A stretch of 64,000 nucleotides of DNA from the NCBI GenBank assembly GCA_029261135.1, contig JAJDBX010000074.1, forward strand, positions 28,235 through 92,234, in the 5' to 3' direction. Shown piece after piece: positions 8,974 through 17,827 of the stretch. The notes under the pieces are model-generated. The model made no database searches, was not told the origin of the DNA, and worked only from the letters and a program-made list of their open reading frames with translations. Each line of letters opens with the position of its first letter. The first letter of the stretch is position 1. Made by a program: the position numbers and the translations under genes. Origin of the DNA: Nitrospirota bacterium. Lineage in GTDB: Bacteria > Nitrospirota > Nitrospiria > SBBL01 > JAADHI01.

Positions 8974-9690
8974 TCATAACTTAAATCCAGCATCCTGAGC
9001 ATCATTATAAAACATCTTTACAGTGTCTAGAGAGAACTCATTTAAATCATGATTTACAAGCTTTAGCTTTTTCAAAATATCATTTGTAACCGTTATAATA
9101 TGGCAGCCAACCATATCTGCATGAAAGATATTTAGTAACTCGCGGGGGCTGGCCCATATCAATTCCGCATTTGGATAAGGCTTTAGAGTTTCTACTGCAG
9201 CTGACATTAATGGGATCGGATCTCTTCCTGTATCCGCAACCCGCCCAGCAAAAACAGAAATACAACAAGGCGTATCTTGAGAAATATGTTTTGAAACATC
9301 TCTAACCTGCTCTAAGGTCATTAGAGCAGTTACATTTAATTTGACCCCTGCATGAGATAGTTTACTAATCAGATCAGTTGCGATCTCTTGTCGTGTATTC
9401 GTCACAGGAATTTTGACATACACATGTTCACCCCAATCGGCAATCTCCATAGCCTGCCGCTCCATTTCATCAAAATCATCTGAAAACACTTCAAATGAAA
9501 TGGGACGATCTGGGATTGCCTGTAAGATATCTTTTGCAAAGGCACGATAATCTGAAATACCTGCTTTACGCATCAAAGTCGGGTTTGTCGTAAATCCTTT
9601 GATGTGGGGCTTAGCATACATATCCAACATGCCAGCCTTATCAGCACCATCAGCAAATATCTTCACTTTTAAATTATCTACTGTCTCCAT
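8974..9690 (-). CDS. Transaldolase / fructose-6-phosphate aldolase family protein
   Basis: 238 residues, the length of the short (TalC/FSA-type) transaldolases. The ATG at 9690 has AAAGGAGG in front and overlaps the GmhB stop by one base (TAATG). The motif VYVKIPVTN carries the Schiff-base lysine (Lys93), and KGFTTNPTLMRKAG, KLNVTALMTLEQV and CISVFAGRVADTGRDP are all family signatures. Transaldolases of this group move a dihydroxyacetone unit and can make sedoheptulose-7-phosphate. That compound is the substrate of GmhA, encoded two genes upstream in the same coupled operon, so a dedicated supply role is a reasonable inference. An aldolase acting on a modified sugar is the alternative. Confidence 0.88.
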   Translation of the reverse strand: METVDNLKVKIFADGADKAGMLDMYAKPHIKGFTTNPTLMRKAGISDYRAFAKDILQAIPDRPISFEVFSDDFDEMERQAMEIADWGEHVYVKIPVTNTRQEIATDLISKLSHAGVKLNVTALMTLEQVRDVSKHISQDTPCCISVFAGRVADTGRDPIPLMSAAVETLKPYPNAELIWASPRELLNIFHADMVGCHIITVTNDILKKLKLVNHDLNEFSLDTVKMFYNDAQDAGFKL

Positions 9691-10232
9691 TAAACCTCCT
9701 TTAATTCGTTTGATAAAATCCACTCTGATGCTTCAAGGAGAGACTTCACTTTTGCATGAACCCGCTCTGGCTGGGCTTCATCATATCCATAATCTATAAA
9801 TATCGTCGTACAACCCGCACGTTCTCCTGCTTCAACGTCACGCCAGCGATCCCCAATCATAAAACAAGATGCAATATCCAATTCAAATTCACGAGCAGCA
9901 TCAATCAACATCCCCGGCGAAGGTTTTCTGCAAGAACATTGATCATCGTCATCATGAAAACAAACAGAAATTTTATCTAAAGGAAGCTTCGCCTGAAGGA
10001 TTTGATGAATGGATTCAACCGCTTCACGCGTTTGTTTTCCACGTGCTACATCCGGTTGGTTCGTCACAACGATTAAATAAAATCCCGCATCATGAAGACG
10101 ACAAAGCGCCTCAGAAACACCGGGCAATATTTCCAATTCAGAAATATCTGATGGAGGATAGGGCTTTCCATTGAGAACCTTTGCACGATTAATCACACCA
10201 TCTCGATCAAGAAAAATTGCCTTACGCATCAT
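9690..10232 (-). CDS. gmhB: D-glycero-D-manno-heptose 1,7-bisphosphate 7-phosphatase
   Basis: 180 residues of the HAD-IIIA class. The nucleophile motif FLDRDGVINR lies at the N-terminus, YLIVVTNQPDVARGKQ gives the Thr/Ser motif, and CFHDDDDQCSCRKPSPGML contains the Cys cluster that binds zinc in GmhB. FMIGDRWRDVEAGERAGC supplies the last Asp. It removes the 7-phosphate from heptose-1,7-bisphosphate. The start at 10232 gives an ATGA overlap with the GmhA stop; the next ATG (10229) is equally possible. It also overlaps the transaldolase start, so the genes are translated as a unit. Confidence 0.9.
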   Translation of the reverse strand: MMRKAIFLDRDGVINRAKVLNGKPYPPSDISELEILPGVSEALCRLHDAGFYLIVVTNQPDVARGKQTREAVESIHQILQAKLPLDKISVCFHDDDDQCSCRKPSPGMLIDAAREFELDIASCFMIGDRWRDVEAGERAGCTTIFIDYGYDEAQPERVHAKVKSLLEASEWILSNELKEV

Positions 10233-10828
10233 CGTGCTGCAGACTCCCACTTCGTTTGACTTGCTTTAAGAAGCGGATGTGAAACCAGCAAATGCCAGAT
10301 AACAGCTTGGAACGCTTCAGAATGTGGCGTAATCGTATCAGGGTTGACAGTCGGAACAATCACACAGGCATCCGCCACTTGGGCGGTGTACCCCCCATCT
10401 CGTCCAACAATACCTACAATATGAGCCCCGACTTCCTTGGTGTATTGAAGCGCAGTGACGATGTTTGGACTAATATTTTTCTCTAGATTTCCCCCTCCAA
10501 CAGAGAAAACAAATACCATGTCTTCAGGCCGAAGTCGACTGACTTTCAACCACTCGACAAATACAGTGACCCAACCTTCATCATTTGTACGTGCCGTTAA
10601 TTCAGAAACATTATCAGTCGGCGCATAAGACTCAATATTCACTATTTTTCTAAAATCATTCACCGCATGAGAACAATTACCCGCACTTCCTCCAGCCCCT
10701 AAAAAAAACAACCGGCCTCCGCGATCTCGAAGTGTTGCTAATAATTTTGCCATCTTCTCAATGACAGTTGTGTCTAATTGAGAAAGAACCTTACTGGCCT
10801 CATCCAGGTGTTGTTGCGCATAACTCAT
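10229..10828 (-). CDS. gmhA: SIS-domain sedoheptulose-7-phosphate isomerase
   Basis: 199 residues with one SIS fold. LFFLGAGGSAGNCSHAVNDF (about 40-59) is the phosphosugar loop of GmhA-type isomerases, and VFSVGGGNLEKNISPNIVTAL is the second binding loop. The enzyme converts sedoheptulose-7-phosphate to D-glycero-D-manno-heptose-7-phosphate, the first step to activated heptose. The family usually reads SGNS in the second loop where this protein has VGGGN, a small deviation. It overlaps the neighbouring genes by 4 bases at both ends (ATGA). Confidence 0.87.
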   Translation of the reverse strand: MSYAQQHLDEASKVLSQLDTTVIEKMAKLLATLRDRGGRLFFLGAGGSAGNCSHAVNDFRKIVNIESYAPTDNVSELTARTNDEGWVTVFVEWLKVSRLRPEDMVFVFSVGGGNLEKNISPNIVTALQYTKEVGAHIVGIVGRDGGYTAQVADACVIVPTVNPDTITPHSEAFQAVIWHLLVSHPLLKASQTKWESAAR

Positions 10829-11535
10829 ACCAATTTCTCCTTCATTGAAAAATATTGTTTCATTTCATCTAATCCAGCCGGAGACCCTACCTCATAAAAC
10901 CGCTGATCTACCTCTAAACCAGCCAATTCATCGCGAGCAACTAAGTCTTGGTAAATGTTTGCCAAATCAATAACTGTTTCTAAGGGGTAAGCCTCCAAAA
11001 CTTTCGAACTTAACACCCCTAAACCATAATCAATATATTCCATATCTGAAGTGGGAGATTGCTTGTCGTAACGCAGAATTCTCTTGTCTCTAAAAAGAAT
11101 ATTACTACCATCCCATTGATTTTTATTTCGAAATACGGTCATGAGCCCCAGCTTTCCACTATCAACAAATGCTTTTTCTATTGCCAAATAATCACAGTCC
11201 AAATAAGAATCTCCGTAAAGCACAAAAAACTTTTCACCGAGAAACGGCATAGCCTTGAGTAGTGCCCCACCCGTCCCTAATAGGCTTTTTCCATCGTAGA
11301 CATAACTGATATCCATTCCCCAACGTTGACCATTCCCCAAGGCAGCTTCAATCATTTCCCCGAGAAAACCGACACAAAGCACCACGCGCTGGCAACCATA
11401 CTGCTGTAATAATTCCAATTGATGTTCAATAAAAGGTTTCCCTGCGACCTCAATCAATGCCTTTGGAATATCTTCAGTCATTGGCCGAAGTCGGGTGGCT
11501 AACCCTCCGGCTAATATTGCAACAGGGAACATCAT
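10825..11535 (-). CDS. hddC: Nucleotidyltransferase, probable D-glycero-alpha-D-manno-heptose-1-phosphate guanylyltransferase
   Basis: 236 residues of the NTP-transferase fold. LAGGLATRLRPMTEDIPKALIEVAGKP (8-34) carries the Gly-rich nucleotide loop with Arg15 and Lys25, and FFVLYGDSYLDCD holds the metal-binding Asp. The position next to a GHMP-type heptose kinase and GmhA/GmhB identifies the GDP-heptose branch, as in S-layer and capsule heptose pathways. The ADP-heptose branch would instead use a HldE-type PfkB kinase/adenylyltransferase. The product would be GDP-D-glycero-alpha-D-manno-heptose. It overlaps hddA and gmhA by 4 bases each. Confidence 0.85.
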   Translation of the reverse strand: MMFPVAILAGGLATRLRPMTEDIPKALIEVAGKPFIEHQLELLQQYGCQRVVLCVGFLGEMIEAALGNGQRWGMDISYVYDGKSLLGTGGALLKAMPFLGEKFFVLYGDSYLDCDYLAIEKAFVDSGKLGLMTVFRNKNQWDGSNILFRDKRILRYDKQSPTSDMEYIDYGLGVLSSKVLEAYPLETVIDLANIYQDLVARDELAGLEVDQRFYEVGSPAGLDEMKQYFSMKEKLV

Positions 11536-12512
11536 CCGACCAAGACCTTTGTTCCTTCAAAATCAAAACGAAAGCGGACCTCTTCTAATCCAGCACTGGT
11601 CATGGCATGTCGGAGACGACTTCGATCCGCAGCATAAAACATTAAAAAGCCGCCGCCACCTGCTCCCACTAATTTTCCACCGATCGCACCATTAGCTCGT
11701 CCAAGTGCATACCATTCATCTATTTCGGGATTAGACATCCCACCAGATCGCTTTTTCTTATGTTCCCAATGTTCATGCATTATTTCGCCAAACTGCACTG
11801 TCTTCCCGTTTTCAAGCGCCTCCTTACTACGTAAGCCAAGTTCTTTAACGTAGTGTAAGTTTTTGAGCATGTCATGGTCTGATCGTTGCGTTTGTGTTTT
11901 CTGGTGTTTTAAGATACTCCCGGCACTTCGAGAATAACCCGTAAAGAACAACAATAAATTGTCTTCAAGATCAAACAAGGTCTCTACCGTAGCATTCAGA
12001 GGAACTGCTTGAACTGAATCATCCGGATTAAAGGTAAAACAGGTCACGCCACCATAAGAGGCGATGTATTGATCTTGTTTTCCGATCGGTTCCTGAAGTC
12101 GATTAATTTCGATCTCACAAGCCAGTTCTGCAAGTTCATCTGGATGTAATAATTTACGACGATGGGCATATAAGGCTTTTAGAAGTGCTGTAGTAAAGCT
12201 TCCAGAAGAGCCCAGACCTGTGCCAGCAGGAATATCAGCCAGTGTTGTGATTTCGAGCTGAGGGGTTTTGAAATTGAGCATTTGAATTGCTTCGCGGATA
12301 ATCGGATGCTCAACATCATCTCTCTGTTCTACATGCTCTAGCTTGGAATATTTTAGAAAAATACCAGGAGTAAAAGGCCGCATCACGGTGATAAAAACAT
12401 ACTTATCAATTGCGGCTGAAATGAGAAACCCACCATGATCTCTGTAGTATGACGGGAGATCAGTTCCTCCCCCACCCAATGAAACCCGTAAGGGACTACG
12501 TGTGATGATCAT
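11532..12512 (-). CDS. hddA: D-glycero-alpha-D-manno-heptose-7-phosphate kinase
   Basis: 326 residues of the GHMP kinase family. The start at the ATG at 12512 has AAGGAG about 8 bases upstream and begins MIITRSPLRVSLGGGGTDLPSYY, the N-terminus typical of HddA. The ATP loop PAGTGLGSSGSF is at about 95-106 and GGKLVGAGGGGFLMFY near the C-terminus. It phosphorylates C1 of heptose-7-phosphate. An in-frame upstream ATG would extend the protein by 10 residues into the preceding gene without its own ribosome-binding site. The chosen start still overlaps that gene by 17 bases. Confidence 0.9.
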   Translation of the reverse strand: MIITRSPLRVSLGGGGTDLPSYYRDHGGFLISAAIDKYVFITVMRPFTPGIFLKYSKLEHVEQRDDVEHPIIREAIQMLNFKTPQLEITTLADIPAGTGLGSSGSFTTALLKALYAHRRKLLHPDELAELACEIEINRLQEPIGKQDQYIASYGGVTCFTFNPDDSVQAVPLNATVETLFDLEDNLLLFFTGYSRSAGSILKHQKTQTQRSDHDMLKNLHYVKELGLRSKEALENGKTVQFGEIMHEHWEHKKKRSGGMSNPEIDEWYALGRANGAIGGKLVGAGGGGFLMFYAADRSRLRHAMTSAGLEEVRFRFDFEGTKVLVG

Positions 12513-13485
12513 AACCAGACTCCTTATAAATATTTTGGACAATTTTTAGTACGGCGTGGGCATCATCCAAATTTGCTGCTGGCTTGCGTTGAAGTTTGAT
12601 ATCTTCAATAAATTCGGAAAACTCGATCTCCCAAGAGTTATCGGCCATGGGGTATTCCCAAATTGTCGTCTCCGGAGGGCCCATTTGTGGCAGCATTTTA
12701 TAATGGGATAAGCGCTCTACACCATAACTACCTCCAAGACCTTCAATATGGAGTTTCCCTTTCTGTCCATAAATCTCAAAAGAGAATAAGTTCTTCCACT
12801 CGCTACAACTTACATGTAAAAAAGCAACCTGATTTTTGTCCGTTTTAAGTGTCATGAAGGCATTGTCATCAACTGGCATGTCCCAATAATAGGTGTGAGC
12901 AAAACCATTCGTTTGGACGAAATCTCCAAGAAACCATCTTGATAAATCGATTAAATGGACCCCCTGATCGATTAATTCGCCTCCTCCTGATAAACCAGGA
13001 TTTGAACGCCACTCTTTATCATAACCAATACGGCCCCCATGACCATAGCGTGCACGTAAAAACATCAAATCGCCTAATGCACCAGATTCAAAAATCTCAC
13101 GTGCTTTTCGAAAAGCACGATGATAACGATGATTAAACCCCACTCTAATCAGTGAACGACCTTCATTTGCAGCCGCGACAACAGGAGTTAGCTCTTCCAC
13201 ATGCCGCGCAGCAGGTTTTTCTACCAAGACGTGTTTTCCAAAAGATATGGCGTCTAAGGTAATCTCAGCAAGAGATTCATGAGTAACGGCAATGATGACT
13301 ATATCTACATCATCTCGCTCGACGACATGTTTCCAGTGGGTTTCGACATCACAACCTGGCCATTGGCTGGCAAGTGCTTTCGCCCGATCTGGCTGAAGAT
13401 CGGCACAAGCCACTAAACGACTCCCAGCAAGTGCTTTAGCGCGTTTTTGCCCGATAAGACCACAACCGACAATCGCAACATTCAT
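12496..13485 (-). CDS. Gfo/Idh/MocA family oxidoreductase
   Basis: 329 residues. The N-terminal Rossmann loop VAIVGCGLIGQKRAKAL and the family motif EKPAA (89-93) are clear. GFNHRYHRAFRKAREIFESGALGDL and GGGELIDQGVHLIDLSRWFLGDF match the C-terminal substrate domain. These enzymes oxidise or reduce sugar or cyclitol hydroxyls with NAD(P). The gene sits inside the GDP-heptose operon, directly after the SDR gene (stop and start abut) and before hddA (17-base overlap), so a heptose-derived substrate is likely. The exact reaction cannot be told. Confidence 0.88.
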   Translation of the reverse strand: MNVAIVGCGLIGQKRAKALAGSRLVACADLQPDRAKALASQWPGCDVETHWKHVVERDDVDIVIIAVTHESLAEITLDAISFGKHVLVEKPAARHVEELTPVVAAANEGRSLIRVGFNHRYHRAFRKAREIFESGALGDLMFLRARYGHGGRIGYDKEWRSNPGLSGGGELIDQGVHLIDLSRWFLGDFVQTNGFAHTYYWDMPVDDNAFMTLKTDKNQVAFLHVSCSEWKNLFSFEIYGQKGKLHIEGLGGSYGVERLSHYKMLPQMGPPETTIWEYPMADNSWEIEFSEFIEDIKLQRKPAANLDDAHAVLKIVQNIYKESGYDHHT

Positions 13486-14361
13486 TTACCGATCTCCCCA
13501 ATCCATCCCACGATCCTTTGGCACAATACGTCGTAGAGTATAAATATCTGTTTTTTTAAGCTCCGGTAAATGTTCTGGAAGCGTCTCCCAAGGATCCCAT
13601 ATCGCGCTAAAAAGCTTGCCTGTAATGCCATCACTTTCCGATGACGCTAAAAAAGTTGACAGTTCCACCCCTTTTTCAAGAGGGGCTCCGCCCTCCATTT
13701 TTTGTTTAAGAGAACGGTCATAAAAAGAAGAACCCACTTTATCTGGACCAGCTTCTAAGACTTCGTCCAACAATCGTGTATTTAAAGCGCCAGGGGCAAT
13801 TGCATTGACATCGATATGGTCTTCTCGCACTTCCTCCGCTAAAGTTTCGGCAAAACGAATCACCGCTGCCTTAGAAGCTGCATACGCACTAAGGTTTGGT
13901 AATGGATTCGTAGCCCCTCCACCAGATAATTGAATAATTTTTCCATAGTGAACTGACTTAAAGTGTGGAATGACTGCGCGACACATCAGAACAGAACCCA
14001 TTAGATTGATTTCAATTGCTTTGACCCACTCGGACCAATCTATTGATTCAATAGGCCCCTTAGGTCCATAAATACCTGCATTATTTACCAAAATATCCAA
14101 TCTGGGAAAAACGTCCAGAGTCTTTTTCATCAGCATTTTCACATCAGAAAGATTAGAAACATCTGCAGTATGCGCAATAACCGTCTGTTCAGGAGCCGCA
14201 AGTGCTGAAACCTCTTCACGTGCTTTATCGAGAATATCTCGATTACGCCCACACATTACAATATTTGCCCCAGCCTTTGCGTAACCTCTCGCAATTTCCA
14301 ACCCCAATCCTTGGCTTGCGCCAGTAATTAACGAAGTTCGACCTTCTAAAATCCTTGTCAT
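13486..14361 (-). CDS. Short-chain dehydrogenase/reductase
   Basis: 291 residues. The dinucleotide loop TGASQGLG starts near residue 13, NNAG is present, and the catalytic Tyr160-x3-Lys164 appears in YAASK. The C-terminus is longer than the core SDR fold (after about 235, with SSESDGITGKLFSAIWDPWETLPEHL), which suggests a specific substrate. The ATG at 14361 has AAGGG about 8 bases upstream; a GTG two codons earlier is the alternative. It lies between the UGDH-like gene (11-base gap) and the Gfo/Idh/MocA gene and may reduce or oxidise a sugar-nucleotide intermediate of this operon. Confidence 0.86.
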   Translation of the reverse strand: MTRILEGRTSLITGASQGLGLEIARGYAKAGANIVMCGRNRDILDKAREEVSALAAPEQTVIAHTADVSNLSDVKMLMKKTLDVFPRLDILVNNAGIYGPKGPIESIDWSEWVKAIEINLMGSVLMCRAVIPHFKSVHYGKIIQLSGGGATNPLPNLSAYAASKAAVIRFAETLAEEVREDHIDVNAIAPGALNTRLLDEVLEAGPDKVGSSFYDRSLKQKMEGGAPLEKGVELSTFLASSESDGITGKLFSAIWDPWETLPEHLPELKKTDIYTLRRIVPKDRGMDWGDR

Positions 14362-14372
14362 GAACACCCTTG

Positions 14373-15674
14373 CTAATGTTTAGATGAAATACCACCGACA
14401 ACAATATAACTGAATCGTGGGTCATTTCCGACCGTTTTCACCAAAAACCGATTCACATCAATAATGACCGGCTTTTCTAAGTGACTGTCAATATTGTCTG
14501 CAGTAATGGTTTGGAATTCTGGCCATTCTGTTGAAACAACCAGTATTGAAGCTTTAGATAGCGCATCTAATGCTGTTTTAGAAAGTGATATTTTTTGAGC
14601 CAAATCATTCGGGAGACGATCTATTGATGGATCATAAGCCTGAACAACAGCGTTCTGTTCTGCAAGCCAAAGACATAACTCCACCGAATTGGAACGGCGC
14701 AAGGTATTCGTACCGGCTTTATATGTCAGTCCCCATATCGCAACGCGTTTCCCATTTAAGCTTCCCATTGATTGTAGCTTTCGCTGCACCCATTGTTTAT
14801 GGACATTATTACTCGTCCTAACAGAGGACAACAAATGGGTTTCTTGTCCGTACTCCTTACCAATATTAGACAAGAAGCTGATATCTCTTGCTAAAGTACC
14901 TCCGGCGAATGCACCCCCCGGAGACAAATATGCCTTTGGGCCAATTCGTGCTTCAGATTTAAGTCCACGTTCTACCTCTTTTGCATCAGCATCCACCTGT
15001 TCGCAAAGGGTCGCAATTTCATTCGCAAAGGTCACGGAAACGGCCAAAAATGAATTCAGGGCATGTTTCGTCATTTCAGCCGATTCTACCGACATTAATT
15101 CAATACGATCAGTAAATGGGGCAAGCAACTCTGTCACACGATCCCTATCTTTATCTGATCGGGTGCCTACAACCACTCGGTCCGGTTGAGTAAATACGCT
15201 TATTGACTTCCCTAGCCTCAGGTTTTCTGGTGAATAGGCAAAGGTAATCGGTTTATTTGGGTAAAGCTCACTGTAGTTTTTTTCCAAACGACTTGTTGTG
15301 CCCACTGGCAATTGAGACGAAATAAGGACCAATGCCCCACCCATAATGTCTGGTAATAATCGTTCTATCCGTTGAACAACAAAATCGACATCAGCACGAT
15401 CCTCATCATCTACTGGGGTATCATAAGTCACCCAAATAATTTCTGCTTCGCTTAATGCCGTTTTTATGTCCGTTGTAAACTGAAGCTGACCTTCCTTGAG
15501 CTGGGATTGAATCATATCATCTAATCCAGGCTCGGAAATCGGAGCTTTGCCATCCTGTAAATTATGGATTGTTTCAATATCAAAATCGAGCCCAACAACT
15601 TGGTGCCCTCCAGAAGCCAAACAGGCTGCCGTCACACTTCCTAAATGCCAGAGACCCACAACACATACATTCAT
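14373..15674 (-). CDS. UDP-glucose/GDP-mannose dehydrogenase family protein lacking the catalytic cysteine
   Basis: 433 residues with the three UGDH domains: N-terminal Rossmann (MNVCVVGLWHLGSVTAACLA), central dimer helix and C-terminal NDP-sugar-binding domain (VAIWGLTYKAGTNTLRRSNS). SPENLRLG and the ESAEMTKHALNSFLA helix (Lys204, Asn207) are conserved. At the site where classical enzymes read GGxCxPKD, this protein reads GGTLARD (Thr260 in place of Cys). Without the thiol, the second, thioester-forming oxidation is not expected, so the enzyme may do only one hydride transfer or a different reaction. It overlaps the preceding epimerase gene by ATGA. Confidence 0.9.
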   Translation of the reverse strand: MNVCVVGLWHLGSVTAACLASGGHQVVGLDFDIETIHNLQDGKAPISEPGLDDMIQSQLKEGQLQFTTDIKTALSEAEIIWVTYDTPVDDEDRADVDFVVQRIERLLPDIMGGALVLISSQLPVGTTSRLEKNYSELYPNKPITFAYSPENLRLGKSISVFTQPDRVVVGTRSDKDRDRVTELLAPFTDRIELMSVESAEMTKHALNSFLAVSVTFANEIATLCEQVDADAKEVERGLKSEARIGPKAYLSPGGAFAGGTLARDISFLSNIGKEYGQETHLLSSVRTSNNVHKQWVQRKLQSMGSLNGKRVAIWGLTYKAGTNTLRRSNSVELCLWLAEQNAVVQAYDPSIDRLPNDLAQKISLSKTALDALSKASILVVSTEWPEFQTITADNIDSHLEKPVIIDVNRFLVKTVGNDPRFSYIVVGGISSKH

Positions 15675-16627
15675 TCTCTCACCTTTATTACCCAAGGGGT
15701 TGCTTGAAGAAATTCTAAAGTCTTGATCACACCCTCCCGAATAGAAAGTTTCTCCTTCCATCCCAACGATCGCATCTTGCTGCAATCAAGAAATATGAAA
15801 GGACTATCTCCTATCCACCCGCGTTCACCTCCAGAATAGATGAGCTTTGGGCTCAATCCAAGATGTTGAGTAATCCAGCCAATCGAATCATTCACTTGGC
15901 AATATTCATCTGCGCCGAGGTTAAAAACATTCACCTTCTCTTTGGCGGCCTCTATCGCCAAGAGCATGGCATCAATACAATCCTGAACATGGAGATAAGA
16001 CTTCCGTTGAAGTCCATTTCCTAGGACATGCAGCTCATCAGGATTTTCGCACAATCGCTTATAAAAATCGAATACATGCCCATGTGTATAGCGTTCCCCT
16101 AGTATCGAGACAAATCTAAAGATATAGCCCTGAAACCCAAAACCCTCACAATAGGCCTGAATCAAACCTTCGCCTGCAAGCTTTGATGCGCCATATAAAG
16201 ATGTTTGTGTAGGAAAGGAAGAACTCTCTGGAGTAGGAAACTTATCCGGCTCACCGTAAATTGAACCTGTGGAAGAGAAAGCAACACGATTTACATCATT
16301 AGCACGCATCGATTCCAAGACATTGAAGGTAGCAATCGTATTTTGCTCCAAATCCTTTCTGGGGTGATCTGTTCCGAAGCGAACATCGGCATTGGCCGCA
16401 AGATGAAAAACAAAATCACAACCGTGCATAGATTGAGTCAAGAGCTCAAGATCCAACGTGTCTCCCTCTATAAATGTAAAAGAGGACGACTTATTAGCCT
16501 TCTCCAGAAATTCCTTACATCCTGTAGAAAAGTTATCATAGCCAACGACATTGTGACCAAGCGATAGTAATCGATCAGTAAGATTGCTCGCTATAAATCC
16601 TGCACAGCCTGTGATAAAAAATCGCAA
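15671..16627 (-). CDS. NAD-dependent sugar-nucleotide epimerase/dehydratase
   Basis: 318 residues of extended SDR type. The cofactor loop TGCAGFIASN is at 6-15, SSTGSIYG at 118-125, and Tyr145-x3-Lys149 in YGASK. The C-terminal part (GNGLQRKSYLHVQDCIDAMLLAIE) is typical of UDP-glucose 4-epimerase-like enzymes. It heads the tightly coupled operon down to the transaldolase. Substrate could be a GDP-heptose derivative or an ordinary NDP-hexose. The residue after the cofactor loop is Ala where most homologues have Gly (GFIA for GFIG), which is a minor oddity. Confidence 0.87.
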   Translation of the reverse strand: MRFFITGCAGFIASNLTDRLLSLGHNVVGYDNFSTGCKEFLEKANKSSSFTFIEGDTLDLELLTQSMHGCDFVFHLAANADVRFGTDHPRKDLEQNTIATFNVLESMRANDVNRVAFSSTGSIYGEPDKFPTPESSSFPTQTSLYGASKLAGEGLIQAYCEGFGFQGYIFRFVSILGERYTHGHVFDFYKRLCENPDELHVLGNGLQRKSYLHVQDCIDAMLLAIEAAKEKVNVFNLGADEYCQVNDSIGWITQHLGLSPKLIYSGGERGWIGDSPFIFLDCSKMRSLGWKEKLSIREGVIKTLEFLQATPWVIKVRE

Positions 16628-16709
16628 TAAAACTCCTTTATTAAATGTTATTTCAAAAAAATTATTTTTTTAAAATAAGTTCTTAATCATAAATCTCCGC
16701 ATACCTCCC

Positions 16710-17741
16710 TTATATGGGGACAACTGGAGAACCAACAGGTTCATTTTTATGAGAAGTCCTAAAGGTAAGGTAGACTAATCCGCCAAGCAAACTCCATCCT
16801 AAAAAAAGTGTGAAAAAAATTATTGAAAAAAGAATTGCTGGTTCTTGTCCCATACTTGTTGTGTTATCAATATTTATAATTCCATATATTGCAAACATAA
16901 GAACAAAAACACCCTCTCGAATTCCATGCCCTCCAACACTAATAGGCAAGCTAGTGATACAAACCACAAAAGCAAGAACAGTTACCATCTGAATATATGT
17001 TGCTTCAAGGTGAATAGCCAGTGAAATACAATAACCAGCGGTAAACACGAAAAAAGAAGCGACAACACTGCACACCATTGCTTCAAAAGTCAGGCGTCTC
17101 GAACGGCCATGCTCTCGAAAACCAACTAAAAATGACTCTAAAATATCTCGTCTTGGGATTTTTTCCCAAACTTGGTGAAATAAAAGAGGTAATCGGTGAA
17201 ATGGGATGAAAAACAGGAATAATGCTAGCCCTGAAATTATAACGAATACAACGATTAACGCATAAACAATGGATTGAGTCTCTTCACGCTGCATAAGAAA
17301 ACGTATCTGCCAAGGTAGAGTTATGAGAGCACAACAGAGAAAAACAAATAAACCCATCACACGGTCCAAAATTATCGAGAGTGTCGCACGCGCTTTTTGG
17401 TTTGGAGTATATTTCAAAATAAATAGTGTCTTAATGATATCCCCTCCAGTAGTACCAAGGAGAAAAGAGTTAAAAAATTGGCCTATCAATGTTAACGAAG
17501 TGACAACTTTAAGTGGGACGATTATCTCCTGAACTTTCAGAAGGATCCACCAACGAATACTGCCCATCAGAAAAGCTACACCCATAAGGAAAAATGCAAA
17601 AATCAGCCATGTCGGCTCACTTCGAAGTAGTTGTTTTCCGATTTCTGCCCAGCGTACGTTGAACCCAATATAAATTAAAATTGAGACCGTCATTCCAACA
17701 CGACCAATAAACATCCATTTATTGCGGCCTTTTTCCTTCAA
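16710..17741 (-). CDS. Lysylphosphatidylglycerol-synthetase-TM-like (flippase-like) membrane protein
   Basis: 343 residues with about eight hydrophobic helices. The pattern RVGMTVSILIYIGFNVRWAEIGKQL at the start, SIRWWILLKVQ, and the conserved FNSFLLGTTGGDIIKTLFILKY stretch mark the UPF0104/AglD family. Related proteins occur in polysaccharide and hopanoid loci, and a role in lipid-linked intermediate transport has been proposed for some. It could serve an undecaprenyl- or dolichyl-type carrier here. It lacks the catalytic domain of MprF, so lysyl transfer is not expected. Confidence 0.82.
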   Translation of the reverse strand: MKEKGRNKWMFIGRVGMTVSILIYIGFNVRWAEIGKQLLRSEPTWLIFAFFLMGVAFLMGSIRWWILLKVQEIIVPLKVVTSLTLIGQFFNSFLLGTTGGDIIKTLFILKYTPNQKARATLSIILDRVMGLFVFLCCALITLPWQIRFLMQREETQSIVYALIVVFVIISGLALFLFFIPFHRLPLLFHQVWEKIPRRDILESFLVGFREHGRSRRLTFEAMVCSVVASFFVFTAGYCISLAIHLEATYIQMVTVLAFVVCITSLPISVGGHGIREGVFVLMFAIYGIINIDNTTSMGQEPAILFSIIFFTLFLGWSLLGGLVYLTFRTSHKNEPVGSPVVPI

Positions 17742-17827
17742 TCGGATACACCTATCCCCTTATTAAGCTTGATCTATTGGTAGCAATTATTTCTGATAGA
17801 ATTAGTTTTCAATTTCCCTATCAGCAC

